Shown here: positions 50,037 through 61,900 of the stretch, piece by piece
How positions within the stretch are numbered: the stretch's first letter is position 1
Layout of the letters: each line of letters starts with the position of its first letter
Origin: Tetrahymena thermophila SB210
Lineage: Eukaryota; Ciliophora; Oligohymenophorea; Hymenostomatida; Tetrahymenidae
Assembly: GCF_000189635.1 (NCBI RefSeq)
Contig: NW_002476212.1
Span: forward strand, 62,001-126,000
Reading direction: 5' to 3'
DNA: 64,000 nt
Notes under the pieces: model-generated
Told to the model about the DNA's origin: nothing
Databases searched by the model: none
The model's input: the letters and a program-made list of their open reading frames with translations, nothing else
Made by a program: the position numbers and the translations under genes

Positions 50037-50350
50037 GTCTTACAATAGTTATGTGATATTTTTCAAATGGATTTATGATGAAATAAATTAATCGAAAAAC
50101 TATTTAATAAGCTTAAATCATAAATTTACAAAAAAAAAAAACACCATTAAAAAAAAATTTAAACTTAAATTATAAATTTTACTGATTTCACAGAAAAAAC
50201 ATAAATTGAAAAAAATATTTGGAAAGAAAATTTAATAATAAAGTATTTGTATATTTATTTTAATGTGGATGTAGATGCTATAAAATTATTTATCTATTTT
50301 AAATTTTAAGATTTTTAATTATCAGTCAACTTGGCCAGCCAACGAGCCAT
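50037..50350. other. A+T-rich spacer
   Basis: Upstream flank of the tRNA and 3' flank of the XRCC3-like gene. No feature is supported. Confidence 0.5.
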
Positions 50351-51554
50351 TCAATTTGAAATAGTAAAGCCAAAATTATCTGGATAAAATTTTAAAAATC
50401 CATAAGGGATTCTAGGAGATAATTTAATGGATAAAGTTCTTAATTTTGTTTTTACTGTGGGAGCATATTAATCGAGTAAATTTAAATGTAATCGCTCATT
50501 GATTAAGTGGGTCCAGTAGTTTCCCAAAGCAGGTACTGAACTAGTTGTACTTGTAAATAAATTAGTTTAATTATGATCACTTATTTGGTCAACTACATTA
50601 TTTACAAAAATAATAGCTGTTTGCTTTTCATGAGCTATTTTTTTGAAAATATTGACTAAGTTAAATAAAAATTATTGTTTTAATTTGAATTCTTCAATTT
50701 AGCTGGCTAAGTCATATATATTATCTATAACAATTAACCTAACTTTGCTATACTTATTGTAGAATTCTTATAAATCCTCATTGATAAATTCTTCTAGCTT
50801 AAAATTTTCAGTTATGAACACCTCTTGGAATTAATCCAAGCAACTCATTATTTTTTAATCACTATATTCGTTTCTCTGCTTAATTCCATCTAAGGTTTAT
50901 TAAATAATTGTTATAATAATTTATTCATTTTATATATCTAAATATAAAGAATACCTATAATTTAATTTATTCTTATCTGATGAGGTTTTTTAGATGTTGA
51001 AATATAAATACTACAAACTTTTTAATCGCTTTTTTCTGATATAATTGCCTATTTTAAATAAATATTCATTATAGTAATAATAAAATTAAAATTATTTTTT
51101 CATTACGTTTAGTGCGAATTATAAGGCTAGTGATGTTTTACAAGATTAATCTGGTCCATATATTTCAGTAATAATCCCAGTCCTAATTCCTTTACTAACA
51201 TTATTTTAATTGAAATGATTACAAATCCATTCTTTTCGAGAATATTAAATATGTAAGTTACCTTAGCAATTTATCAATTTCATTTATTCCAGAAGCTATG
51301 AATAAATCTTACTAATTATTTCCTTAGTTTTCTAAATATTATAATGCACTGATTCCTATCTATTATTATAAGTTTATTTATTCAAAAGTTTTTAATTGTA
51401 TGTGATCTAAATTTATTTTTTATTATTGGTATTCAATGTTTTCATCCTATAATTATATTTATTCAGCCATTATAGCATCTGCAATAATAGTATCTTAATC
51501 TAATTATTGTTCTTCCTCTATCATTTACTAATCTATTATTGTGTTGTCGTTCAT
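50351..51554 (-). CDS. RAD51-paralogue (XRCC3-like) RecA-fold protein
   Basis: Likely a RAD51 mediator in recombination repair. Four exons (51262-51554, 51107-51194, 50955-51048, 50351-50889) give 337 residues. An N-terminal Q/I-rich part contains an HhH-like stretch and the DLFIASGINEIDKLLSKGI block that precedes the RecA core of this family. The core begins TGIITEIYGPDQSCKTSLAL, the Walker A position, followed by VCSIYISTSKKPHQIRINQI. Walker B is VRLIVIDNIYDLAS. Later blocks are KQTAIIFVNNVVDQISDH and PALGNYWTHLINERLHL, the XRCC3/RAD51B-type C-terminal landmarks. The P-loop has Cys where Gly normally precedes the Lys-Thr pair (SCKTS rather than xGKTx). It could equally be another RAD51 paralogue. 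XRCC3 is the closest by the ALG-W block. Confidence 0.82.
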
Positions 51555-51959
51555 TTTTTTCTAATCTTTCTATCTATCTTATGATTATTTTTATTATTAA
51601 CTTATTCAAAATAAAGAAGATTTGCGCAATTATTTTAATTGCAAATAACTAAATCCTGCTAACAAATAAAAGATTCCAACAAATTCTGATAGAAGTTAGC
51701 ATTTATTATGAATCTTTGAATTAAATTTTGAATATTTTTTGACTTTAAAAAAAGACTAAAATAATGTTAATTTTTGAACAATATAAATCCTTAATAATAT
51801 CCAATATATTAATTTATAATTTGGTAAAATGAATCATTTCAAAACACTTATTTAATTGCTTACTATATTATCTACTTACTTACAAATTTATTTTTATACA
51901 TTTTTTTATAATTAATTAATTAAATTTTTATATATTTAATTATTTATTTTTATCAGTTT
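51555..51959. other. A+T-rich spacer
   Basis: About 400 bases between the XRCC3-like start and the stop of the next minus-strand gene. No feature is seen. Confidence 0.5.
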
Positions 51960-53741
51960 TCAATGAATAGGCAAAGAGTCTTTTGGAGGAGCTGACATTT
52001 CCCTTTGGCTATTTAAGTTATGTGATATCTCTTAGACAGACGTGTTATGTGCATTTTATAGCTTTCTTCTACTTTATCTTTACATGATTTTCTTTTTTAA
52101 ATTTTCAATTTCTAGCTAAGTGCTGCTTTTTTCTGTTCCAACTTAGCTTAATCTGTCATTTACTGAAGAAATTTCTTCATTTGTTTGATCTTTCATTTAA
52201 CTTTGCTATTGGTTTTAATACTCAGAATATTGATCGTCATTAGACCTAAATGTGCTTTTACTTTTGATTTGAACTTCTTAGTCTGCATTTTTCAATTAGC
52301 AAAAATTTTAATTTTCGTCAGATTACAAATTTTTTAGAGTTTCTCCTAATCCTTTAAGAGTGTCTGAAAATAATTTTTATGATTAATTATAATTGGAGGA
52401 ATTAGAATTGTAATTAGACACTTTAAAAGGATTAGAGTTTCTTCTGTTTTTTATTATTTCTTGATTGAATGGGTCAGAAGAGCCGCTTTAGTAGTTTGAA
52501 TCGACATTCATTTTTGAACTACAATCTTAAGGAAGTTGAGAAAACGTTCCTACAAGATAATTTTAATTTTGTTGAGTTGAAAAACTTCCTGTTAATTCCT
52601 GTGAAACATAAGGAATATTGTTATTTCTTTAAGATTCTAAACTATTTCTGTGCATATGGTTAGAACTATAATTTTCTATTTAAGAAGATTTGCTATCAAA
52701 GAATGATCCTCCTACAGAAGAAATTTTATTTAAACCAGCTTAATTTGTTGAGCATTCTGTAAATTATCCAAATATATTTTCTTATTATAAAGGATAACTG
52801 TCTATAAAATTAAACTATTCCTTTTAGTGACTAGTTACTTAGTTGTATTGTTACTTAATTTACTATGCTGACTAATTGACATTAGCTAGTTATTATATAT
52901 TCTAGCTAATATGCTCTTGAGAATGCAATTAATTTACACCATTATTGGCAGTAATGCTTCTACTAGATTCAGATATTCTTAGTGAATTATTTAGTAAACA
53001 TTACTAATAAAAGCTATCCATGCTTTCTTTAGTGTTAATTCTTTAGCATTCATTAAGAGATATTTACTAATTTTTTTATTTATTTGTTTAAATACTATTT
53101 TTTTAATCTTAAATATTTTATTTGAGTTGAATCTATTGAAGTGGGTTGTTATTGTGATTTAATAACTGCTTATTAATAATAGCTTCTATTTCATTTTCAT
53201 TTTGTTCTCCTAGCTATGGAATATGTAAAGATTGAGTTTGAAGATTAATGCTACTAAAACTTTACTTTAACAAATGTTAAGTACCGTTAGAAATTTATTC
53301 AAATTAATCATCATTCAACTTATTTGACCTATTTTATTACTGTAAACTTATCTTTTACTGTTGCTACTTAACATTTATAGAAGATTGGGATCTCCCCAAA
53401 GAATTAGAAGATTAAATTTAACTGTTTTATTGCTTTTTTTGTCTTAAAATGTTAGTAGGTTCTTCCAATTATATCCCTCTTTTCTTAAAATTATGATTAT
53501 TATTAAGTTTGTTGTTAGAGCCATTTCTTTGATATTGTTGTTACTCTATTATTTAATAATAACATTTTAATTTTAATGAAAATATTATCAAACATTAATG
53601 CTGCAAAAATATAGATAGAAATTGATTTTGAAAATTAAATGAACAAGTTTGAGAGGTTAAATATTTTTTTTGGGTGTTTAAAAATTTTTAATTTTTAATT
53701 AATTATAAATTAAATAATTTGACTGAATAGGAAATTTTCAT
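51960..53741 (-). CDS. N/Q/S-rich low-complexity protein (possibly 3' half of a larger gene)
   Basis: A frame of 593 codons is open from MKISYSVKLFNLQLIKNQKF at 53741 to TGA at 51960-51962, with dozens of TAA/TAG glutamines. Asn, Gln and Ser dominate throughout (YNSNSSNYNQSQKLF, SGSSDPFNQEIIKN). The C-terminal 120 residues contain short coiled-coil stretches (TQLEIENLKKKIMQRQSRRK) and end SAPPKDSLPIH. The first 60 residues are more hydrophobic and less convincing, so the true start may be spliced. The gene at 53870-55833 has the same composition and ends only 130 bases upstream. One gene split by an intron around 53740-53910 is a real alternative. No domain is recognised. Confidence 0.6.
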
Positions 53742-53869
53742 ATTCTGCCTAACCCTGGCTGGTAAATATTTTAATATTTTTGATTGTTTTTGATAATTTT
53801 CCAAAAAAGTTAAATCTAATGCGTTTAAAAAGTATTTTAAAAGCAAGTTATTCTCTTTTATAGTAAAAA

Positions 53870-55833
53870 TCAGACTAAATAATCTTAAATACCTTAAGTT
53901 CCTTTGATTGTCAATACTTTTTTGCCTTTTTGAGAAGGTTGTTTGTTCATTTGATGAATAGGATCAAATCTTGATTCATGCTGATTTTGTACCTATTATA
54001 CTATGTTTTAGTTATAATTATTTATGTCTTAGATTATTGGATTAAGACAAAGCAGAATAGGATTCAAATTTTGGCTTATTTGGCTCAAGATTTTTTCATC
54101 TTATTTATAAAAAAATTAAGGATTTATTTAAATTTTTGAAATTATTAATAAGTAAGTATACATGAAGCTTTAGGAGTTTCTATTTTTTGCTAAATTATTT
54201 ATATAATACTAACAAGATTTGTTAAGATTAATGAAATACTTTCGTTTCTTTAGAGGTTTTCTTAGATTATCCTTGAAGATATTCTCTTTTCTTAGGCTAC
54301 TATAAATTAAAGTCCTTTTATTTTTTGAATATACTCTTCTAAATGATGTTTTTGTTATTTATCCTATTCGAATTGTTACTTTAAATTTTTATTTTCTTGC
54401 TCTATAGTTTTTAGTCTATTTTTATACTGCATTAACTCATTATTACTCTAACGAAGATCTTTTTTCAACTAGTTGAGCTCATTTGATTTTTAAATTAGAG
54501 TCAGATTTTCTATTGTATTTCCTGTACTGGGATTAGATTAAGAGGCACAAAAGTTGTTATTTTAATAACTTACTTCACAGTTGTTGTTATTATTATTGTT
54601 AATTTAATTATTATTTTCGGAAGATGAAAATGTTTGAAGCTAATTGTTGGAATCTGCAGAAATTTGGATCTTTTAATAAGCTTTTTAATTATTGTTTTAC
54701 TTTACCTAACTGTTGTTAGAGCTGATAATTTACTTTTAATTTAGCTGTTAAGCTTGATTGCAATTATTTTTTGAATTTTAAACTGAATTAATTTGTCTTG
54801 ATATTAAATGATTCTAAGATTCGTTAATTTAATTGTGTGAATTATTATTATTAATATATGGGTTTTCATTAAATGATAAGGCTTATTTAGTTTTATGAGC
54901 GCATTAAGAGAGGCCAGCAGGACTGATAGAAATAAAATTAGAAGATTCATTTATGCTAATATTACTTTATGATATATTCTAATTTAATAGGTGAGAAATA
55001 TTAATGCAACTTGATGAATCAGGTGCTTGTTTCATATTATCTAATTAGATTAATTAGTTATTCTGTAACCAATTATTAAGCTAAATAGAATTGCTATTGC
55101 TAATATTATTTTAATTCTTGGAGCTTGCCATCAAAAAACTTTAATTGTTTGAGCTATCAAGTGAGTAATTAGAATAGGTACTTTCACTTCTTTTTTTTTA
55201 CAAATCCTAAAAACCATCATTGTGTTTAGTAGAAAGATCTAATGATTGTCTTTATTGTTAAGCTTATAAATTAGAACTTGATTGCTTGTTTTTTTTGGCC
55301 ACTGAATTAAAATTATTACTCATTATCTATTAATAAATATTTTTGGATTGGGTTATATTCTATTTTTATTTTGAAGGTTAGACAATACTTGAGTGTTGTG
55401 CTTACTGGCTATTTTAGTTAATTTTACGAAAGGTTTCTTGCTGCTAGTTGAGTGAAGACTAATTATTTACTAAGTTAGAATAGTTTAAATTGTAGTTTTC
55501 TTTATTTTCCTAACTGTAAACAGACGCATTATGGCCATAATTTAATTATTTTTATTGGTTTTTAAGATTTATTTATGAAAAATCTAAATTGCGATTTAAA
55601 TTATTGAAATGGTCTTCTTAGATGGTTTAATGTTGATTATTCGAAATAAATTTATTCCTATTGCTGCTATCCTAAGAATTTCTAGAGGATATACTTGAAC
55701 TTTTATTTTAATTGAATGAAGAAATGTCTTTGTAGTGACTTCCGTTTGAAGAACACCCTGAATTTTATATGCTCAAACTCTTATTAGCCCTTACTTTTGC
55801 ATAAGATGAAGAGCAGTTGTTATTTTTCAGCAT
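53870..55833 (-). CDS. N/Q/S-rich protein with coiled coil (possibly 5' half of a larger gene)
   Basis: Proposed start MLKNNNCSSSYAKVRANKSL at 55833. The frame reads through N-, Q- and S-rich sequence (NNNNQINNNNNNNCEVSYQ and similar) for about 470 residues. It then reads through a coiled coil (about 475-570: NELNQLKKDLRQSNNELMQY, LKQQFEQDKQQKHHLEEY) and a hydrophobic helical stretch (LILTNLVSIIQIIQQK). An intron at 54100-54161 is needed to keep the frame. The last exon ends QKGKKVLTIKGTQGIQDYLV and TGA 53870-53872. Total 633 residues. The Asn/Gln content resembles prion-like or condensate-forming proteins, common in ciliates. I recognise no family. It may continue into the next frame downstream. 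Confidence 0.65.
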
Positions 55834-56934
55834 TCTTTTGGTTAAAAAGTAAGAGCTTGATTGATTTTTGTTATGTTTACCTATATTTTATTCAAACTAA
55901 TAATTTTTTGATTATAAAGATATTATTCGTAAAATTTTTGTTTAGAGCAATTGATTTAAAAAATAACGAACTTATTTTTTAATTATTTATTTATTTATTT
56001 AACTAACCTTTAGAATATAAAAGATAATTTTTTTTAATTTGAATTATTTCAACTACTCTCTTTGAATATTTATATTTTTGAATTTAAAGGTATTTCTTTA
56101 AAGCTAAAAAAATTCATAAAACTAAATATTTTTATCAATTTTACAATAATCAACTATTTATAAGCTTCAATTTCATTGATAACATTTGTATTTACTAATT
56201 TCATATTCTAATTTTTATAATGTTATGTTTTAAAAATAAATATATTTAATACCAATCAATTTAATAATTTTATATTGATAATTAGTTTTTATAGATGACA
56301 ATAAAAATCATTCAATAGATAATATTACAAATATTTTTGATTATAATGTAATTTTATTGTAATAAACATATCAATCGATAGAGTTTTTAACACTCTACCT
56401 ATTAATTATAATATAATTTCAAAATAATCTTTTGTTAAAAAATTGTAAGGGTTTAATTATGTTATTTGAAATTTTCAATATTATTTTAAGTATTTAATTG
56501 AAAATAAATTAATATTAAAAACGCATTTTTAACTTAGCTTTTGCATTATTTCAATATCAAAAATAAATTAACTAATTTAATAAATAATTTTAACTAAAAT
56601 AGAAATAATTGCTTAAAATTACTTTCTCATAATGAACAATTAAAAATATTAATTTATATGAATTTTATTTTTGTAAATGGTTTGATCAAAATTTTAATTT
56701 TCAAATATCAGTTTAGTTTTTTTTAAATAGATTTTTCTATCATAATTTATGATAAAAGCTAAATATCTATTTTACTAATAATTCAACTCTATACTAAATT
56801 TTGTTTTTAATCATAATTTGGCTGTAGTTGAACTTTTAATTATCATTCATTTAGTATTTATTTTTTATTAAAAAGATTAAATTGATAGAAAAAAAAGACA
56901 TTTCAAATTTTAAATTCATTAGATATTAAAGTAG
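55834..56934. other. A+T-rich intergenic region between divergent genes
   Basis: About 1.1 kb with TTTATTTA repeats (55982-56000) and no supported gene. I looked here for the missing N-terminal half of the importin-like gene downstream and saw no coding sequence. Confidence 0.55.
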
Positions 56935-58050
56935 ATGAGCTAAGAAGAGTTAAAAAGTGAAATTGAAATAATATAAACGCTATTAAATAAATTATTAAAT
57001 GAAGAGTGTGCCGAGCCAAGAGATTTTGAAACAGATTTTGGATAATTGAGTGATCAATCTATTAATTTTATGGATATGATTTAGGGATACTTTGATTATG
57101 AAAAAGACTATTAGTTTTTATAAGAAATAATAGAAATTTTTATTTAAGAGTTCAACAAATATATTTCAACATCACAAAATGATTAAATAGAATGCATTAA
57201 TTTCATTTTAGACATTATTTATTAATGTCTGGTCTTAGTTAGTGAGCAATTAAATAGTAATCTAGCAGAATAGATCATAAAAATGATAGCAAGTTATTTT
57301 TAATAATATTCTGAAGTAAATGAAATAGGATTAGACATACTTTGTGATGTATCAGTAAGTCTAAAGGAGAATATATTACCTTATTTACATTAATTATGGC
57401 CTTATGCAATCTAAGGATGGAATAGCTAATCAATTTTAACAAAATTATCGGCTTTAAAATTTATTTAAGACCTCTCTACTTCTTGTAAAAATTCTTTTAG
57501 TCCTTCTACAGAGATTTTAGAATAACTATTAGATTATTTTGATAATAAAGAAAACGAATTATAGGTGAGATCCTAAATTATCATACTCTTTGGAGATTTA
57601 TTCTTAAACTCTAATAACTTAGTTCTTCCTTATTTAGATAGAACATTAAGTTCCCTATAAGATGGCTTATAAGAAGCCAGTGAATATGCTCTATAACCTT
57701 CTGAGATTGATGAAATTCAATTAGATGTCATTGAGTAGTATAACTAAAATCTTATTGAGTCATTTTAGTGTATTAATTTATCTTTGGAAAAGAACACAAA
57801 AGTATTTGATGTAATTGAAACACTTAGCAACTTTCTTAAAGCTACTTGCTGTGAGGAGAAGAATCCTAGTTAAGACTTTTTAATAACATGCTTAGGATTA
57901 ATAGCAGATTTGATCAAATTCTACAAAGAGGAAGTTAAATTTTTAGTAAATTAGGAGTACACTCAATATATAGTTAAATGTGTCTAGGAAAATGATAGCT
58001 CAAATTATATTTTAAAATACTTCATAGATAACACTTAAAAGATAAAATGA
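56935..58050 (+). CDS. Importin-beta C-terminal-like HEAT protein, stand-alone
   Basis: A single exon of 371 residues from MSQEELKSEIEIIQTLLNKL at 56935 to TGA at 58048-58050. Alternating helices resemble the last HEAT repeats of importin beta (Kap95): LPYLHQLWPYAIQGW, VRSQIIILFGDLFLN, LVLPYLDRTLSSLQDGLQEA, LDVIEQYNQNLIESFQCINL and CLGLIADLIKFYKEEVKFLV. Full importin beta is about 860-880 residues and starts with Ran-binding HEAT repeats, which are absent here. The 1.1 kb upstream is non-coding. So this looks like a short paralogue retaining only the C-terminal superhelix that in importin beta binds the adaptor IBB domain. Function is inferred only from similarity. Confidence 0.75.
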
Positions 58051-58959
58051 ATTTTATGATTAATTAGAAAAACTAATAATTTATTAATAGATTAATTACT
58101 AAAAAATTATTATTTTTTTTTTGTTGAGAAAACATATTTTTTAGTTTTACAAAAAATCTTTTCACTAAATTTTTTTAAATTATTTATTAAAATTATTTTA
58201 ATTTTAGAAAATGCCTTAAATTTAAGAGTTAAAATAAACAATTATATATGCAATTAAATTATTAAAAATCAAATAAAATTTTCTACAAATTGAAATTTAA
58301 TTGTTTATTTTATTTAATTATTTTTTGGCTGAATTTACTTTAATGAATAAATTTAATTATACTAACAATAAAATAAAAGTATTTAAAAAATATCATTTTA
58401 TAAACAATATAAACCTTCTAATTAGAAGATACAAATATGTTAATTTTTGTTGTTGTTTGTTTTTGGAGCTAAAATTAAAGATAAATCATTATTTTACAAT
58501 TTTGTTTGCAGATTTAATATTTTAATTTATTAAACAAATATAATTCAAATCTATGAGCGATCTTTTTTGAAAAAAATCCTACATTAAAAAATACAAAATA
58601 TATATAAATAATAAATTGTTTATTCACCAATTGTAAAAATATATTTAGACCAGTAGATATGAATTTATTTATAATTAAACTGTAGTGTTAGTGATTCATT
58701 CCTCACATAAAAGTAAGTTTAATGAATGATGTTGATTGTGTTAAATGCTAAAATATTTAACAAATGGTTTACATAATATTCATTAAAAAAAATAGAGCTA
58801 ATGACAACAAATTTTATTAATACAAAATAATAAAAAAACTAAAAGAAAATAATCCTCATTAAACAAAAATTAAATTAAATTAATAAGGGGAAAGTCTAAA
58901 TTGTTAATTAAATAATAAATTTAAGAATAACTCTTTTTAATTTTTGGCTAATTTTTTTA
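58051..58959. other. A+T-rich intergenic region
   Basis: About 0.9 kb with no supported feature. The open frame at 58301-58525 is treated under rejected items. Confidence 0.55.
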
Positions 58960-61900
58960 ATGAATTAGTAAACAACAGAATTTGTGCACACTGAATTTGA
59001 TTAATAATATCATAAAATAGATCATTTGCACAACGATAATGAATCATTTTTAGGAAGTGGAAGCTAAAGGCATATATCATAACCACTGCACTTGATTACA
59101 AGTGATGATAAAGTTAGTCATAAAGAATTAGATAAGCATGAAGAGTAGCTTTTTGACAAGTATACTTTGAAAAGAACCAATAGTGATAGTGCTAAAAGCG
59201 CAAATTTTAAGCAAACCAAGATTTTATCTCCAAAAAATGAAAAATCCCAAGAATCTTTCTCTTAAATTGTCCATTTTGAATCAGAATTTGGTCTTGGAAA
59301 AAAGCATTAAGATCATCTTGGACTGATGCATAGCAAAAATGAAAAGCGAAGTCACTTAAAAATTAACTATAACAATTTGGTAGAAGATAAAAAATCAATG
59401 CGTAACTAGTAATTTATGAGAAATACTTTTAAGAAAGTTAGACTTTAATTATGGGTAAAAAAATTTGCAGTCAAGATGATATCTCTATTGAAAAGAAATT
59501 AGTTAGCCTCGTTCTTAGGCAAAAAGGAATTCTTTCATATTCTTAATGATAAAGCTGCATTTTATAATTCTGATTTAGCTTTTTAAAAAGAAATATATTC
59601 ACTTACAAATAGAGATAAAAAATTTGAATAAATAATAAATTCCTAGAATTTGAAAAATTCATTCATAAATTTGTAAAATAAATAATTGTCTTGTATCAAT
59701 ATGGAATCATTTTAATCGTTATTTAAGGTACTTAATAGCATTCCTGTGATTTCTACATTGTCTAAATAAAAATTTATTTGGGATTAAATTTAACTTCTTT
59801 GTTTAGGATTCTTTTTTATAATTATTCCTATAATTATTGTATTTAACATGACTATCGAAGGCATTATAGGTACTAATTTAGTTGAACTTTTCATAGTTGT
59901 ACTAATGATAATTGATGTATTCATTAATTTTAACACGAGCCTTATGCAATAAGGCAAAGAAATTAAAGATCATTACAAAATTGCAAAGTTTTATTTAAGA
60001 AATGGTAAGTTCATTGATAAAAATAAATAATAAATATTTTTTTAAATAAAAAAGGGTTTTGTATTGACATAATAACTTTGATATGTTTAATTAGTTACTT
60101 TATTGTAAGCTAATAGAGGTATTTGTGGCATGTAGAAGTAATATCAAATATTTTACTTGTGACTTTTTATTTGCGATTACAATAATTCAGTAGAGTACTA
60201 AAAAAGATTGAGATTTAGTATCATTTCTCACCTTAAATTAGCTAAGCTCTGAGACTTATTAAATTATTGTTAATGAATATTTATATCATTCATGTGCTGT
60301 CTTGCTTATGGATATAAATTGCCTATTGGTAATATAATACAAATAGCTGGCTTATAAAATTTGAATTAATCAACTAACCTTGGTATATTCAGTTCTTAAA
60401 TTCATTTTATTTTAATACTGTTACTATGGTAACAGTTGGATATGGAGATATCTCTCCTTAAACAGATTTAGAAAGATTGTTCAGCATATTTACTGTTCTC
60501 TCAGCTTGTTGTGTATTTGCATATTCAATAAGCGAAGTAAGAATTTTAATTTTTTTTATTAATTGCCAAAAACAACTAATTTATTTATTTCTTTTTTTAT
60601 TTATTTAATGAAATAAATAAATAATTTATTTGTTGAAATTAAAAAGGTAGGAAGCATTTTTGAACAGATGAACAAAGCGAACAAAAAGTAAAAAGTAAAC
60701 ATGTTCATAATTAATAGTTACATGAAGAAAAAAAGAATAACAATAGACTTATAATATTAAATTCGTCATTATCTAGAATATTATTGGAATGAAAGCTTTT
60801 CAGAAAATACTGACAAGTAATAAATGATAATCAACTAGCTCTCTAATAATTTAAAAGAAAACTTAATGCTTGAAGCCAATAGACTAATTTTAGAATCACC
60901 TCTTTTTAGAGATAACTTTTCTTTAAAAACTCTTTTAAAAACTGTATCGATTGTTACTGAGCAGCGATGCACGCCTGAAGAAATTATCTTTCTAGGAGGA
61001 GAAAGCGATGATAATTCAATTTACTTTATTGAAAAAGGCCAAGTTTAAGTTTTCCACACATTTGAAAATCCAAATTTTGATTCCAAAAATTAAATGAATG
61101 TGAGAGGAAGAGGAGAATATTTTGGTAAATTAAATTAAATTATGTTCATAGCTGATTAACTTGCTAAATAAATAAATTTATAAATAAATAAATAGGTGAA
61201 GTTTGTTTTTTTACAGGGAAATCTAGAGTCAATAATTATAGAAGCTTAGATTTTACAACGCTTCTTAAAATTGAGAGGAAAAAATTTATAGAAATTCTAT
61301 AAGAAAATCCAGAAGATTATGAAAGATTTTGTATGATTAAAGATGATATAACATTTAACAATAACATTAAACATACTCAAAGAAAATGTGTTTATTGCAG
61401 AGATTAGCCACTTCTTGATGCATAGCACATTGAAGCTTTGTGCCCAGTTTTACACTATATTCCTAATAAATTAAGAGTAATTTAAAACGAAGCTTTTCAA
61501 AATTTTCAAATTAAATAATTAGTTTTTTTATTGAATTATTAAAAATATTAGCAATCTATTTTAAATTAATGATTAAATTTATTTTTGTTTCAATCATATT
61601 TTTTGGTTAATTAAAGTAATTAAATTCAAGGATAATTCAATTTTATTTGATTGATATGTGTTATATTTTATAATCACTATAATTTTATTTTATTTAAAGT
61701 TATAAGATAGTTTCAAACACTAATTCAATTAAGAATTAAGGAAAAAACATTTTAGATAAAGGTAATTTAAATATAATACCTTAGGCAGAATTGAGCAAGC
61801 TAGCGGCGATTAAGCAAATTTTGTAGCTAGTTAAAATTAATTGCTGGAAATTTATAGCGAGTAATATGGGATTATTCACGAATTAGAATATTTGAATGAA

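Noticed and set aside
58301-58525. 74-residue plus-strand frame in the gap before the channel gene
   Set aside because: F/N/Y/K composition of random A+T-rich sequence, with no domain and no conserved features visible.
61522-61699. End of the channel gene at the TGA near 61571
   Set aside because: Reading on without splicing gives a short tail ending at that TGA, but a phase-0 intron (GTTTTTT..TTTAAAG) joins the CNBD exon to a 711-codon open exon that has no ATG of its own near its start. Kept as one gene with this caveat.
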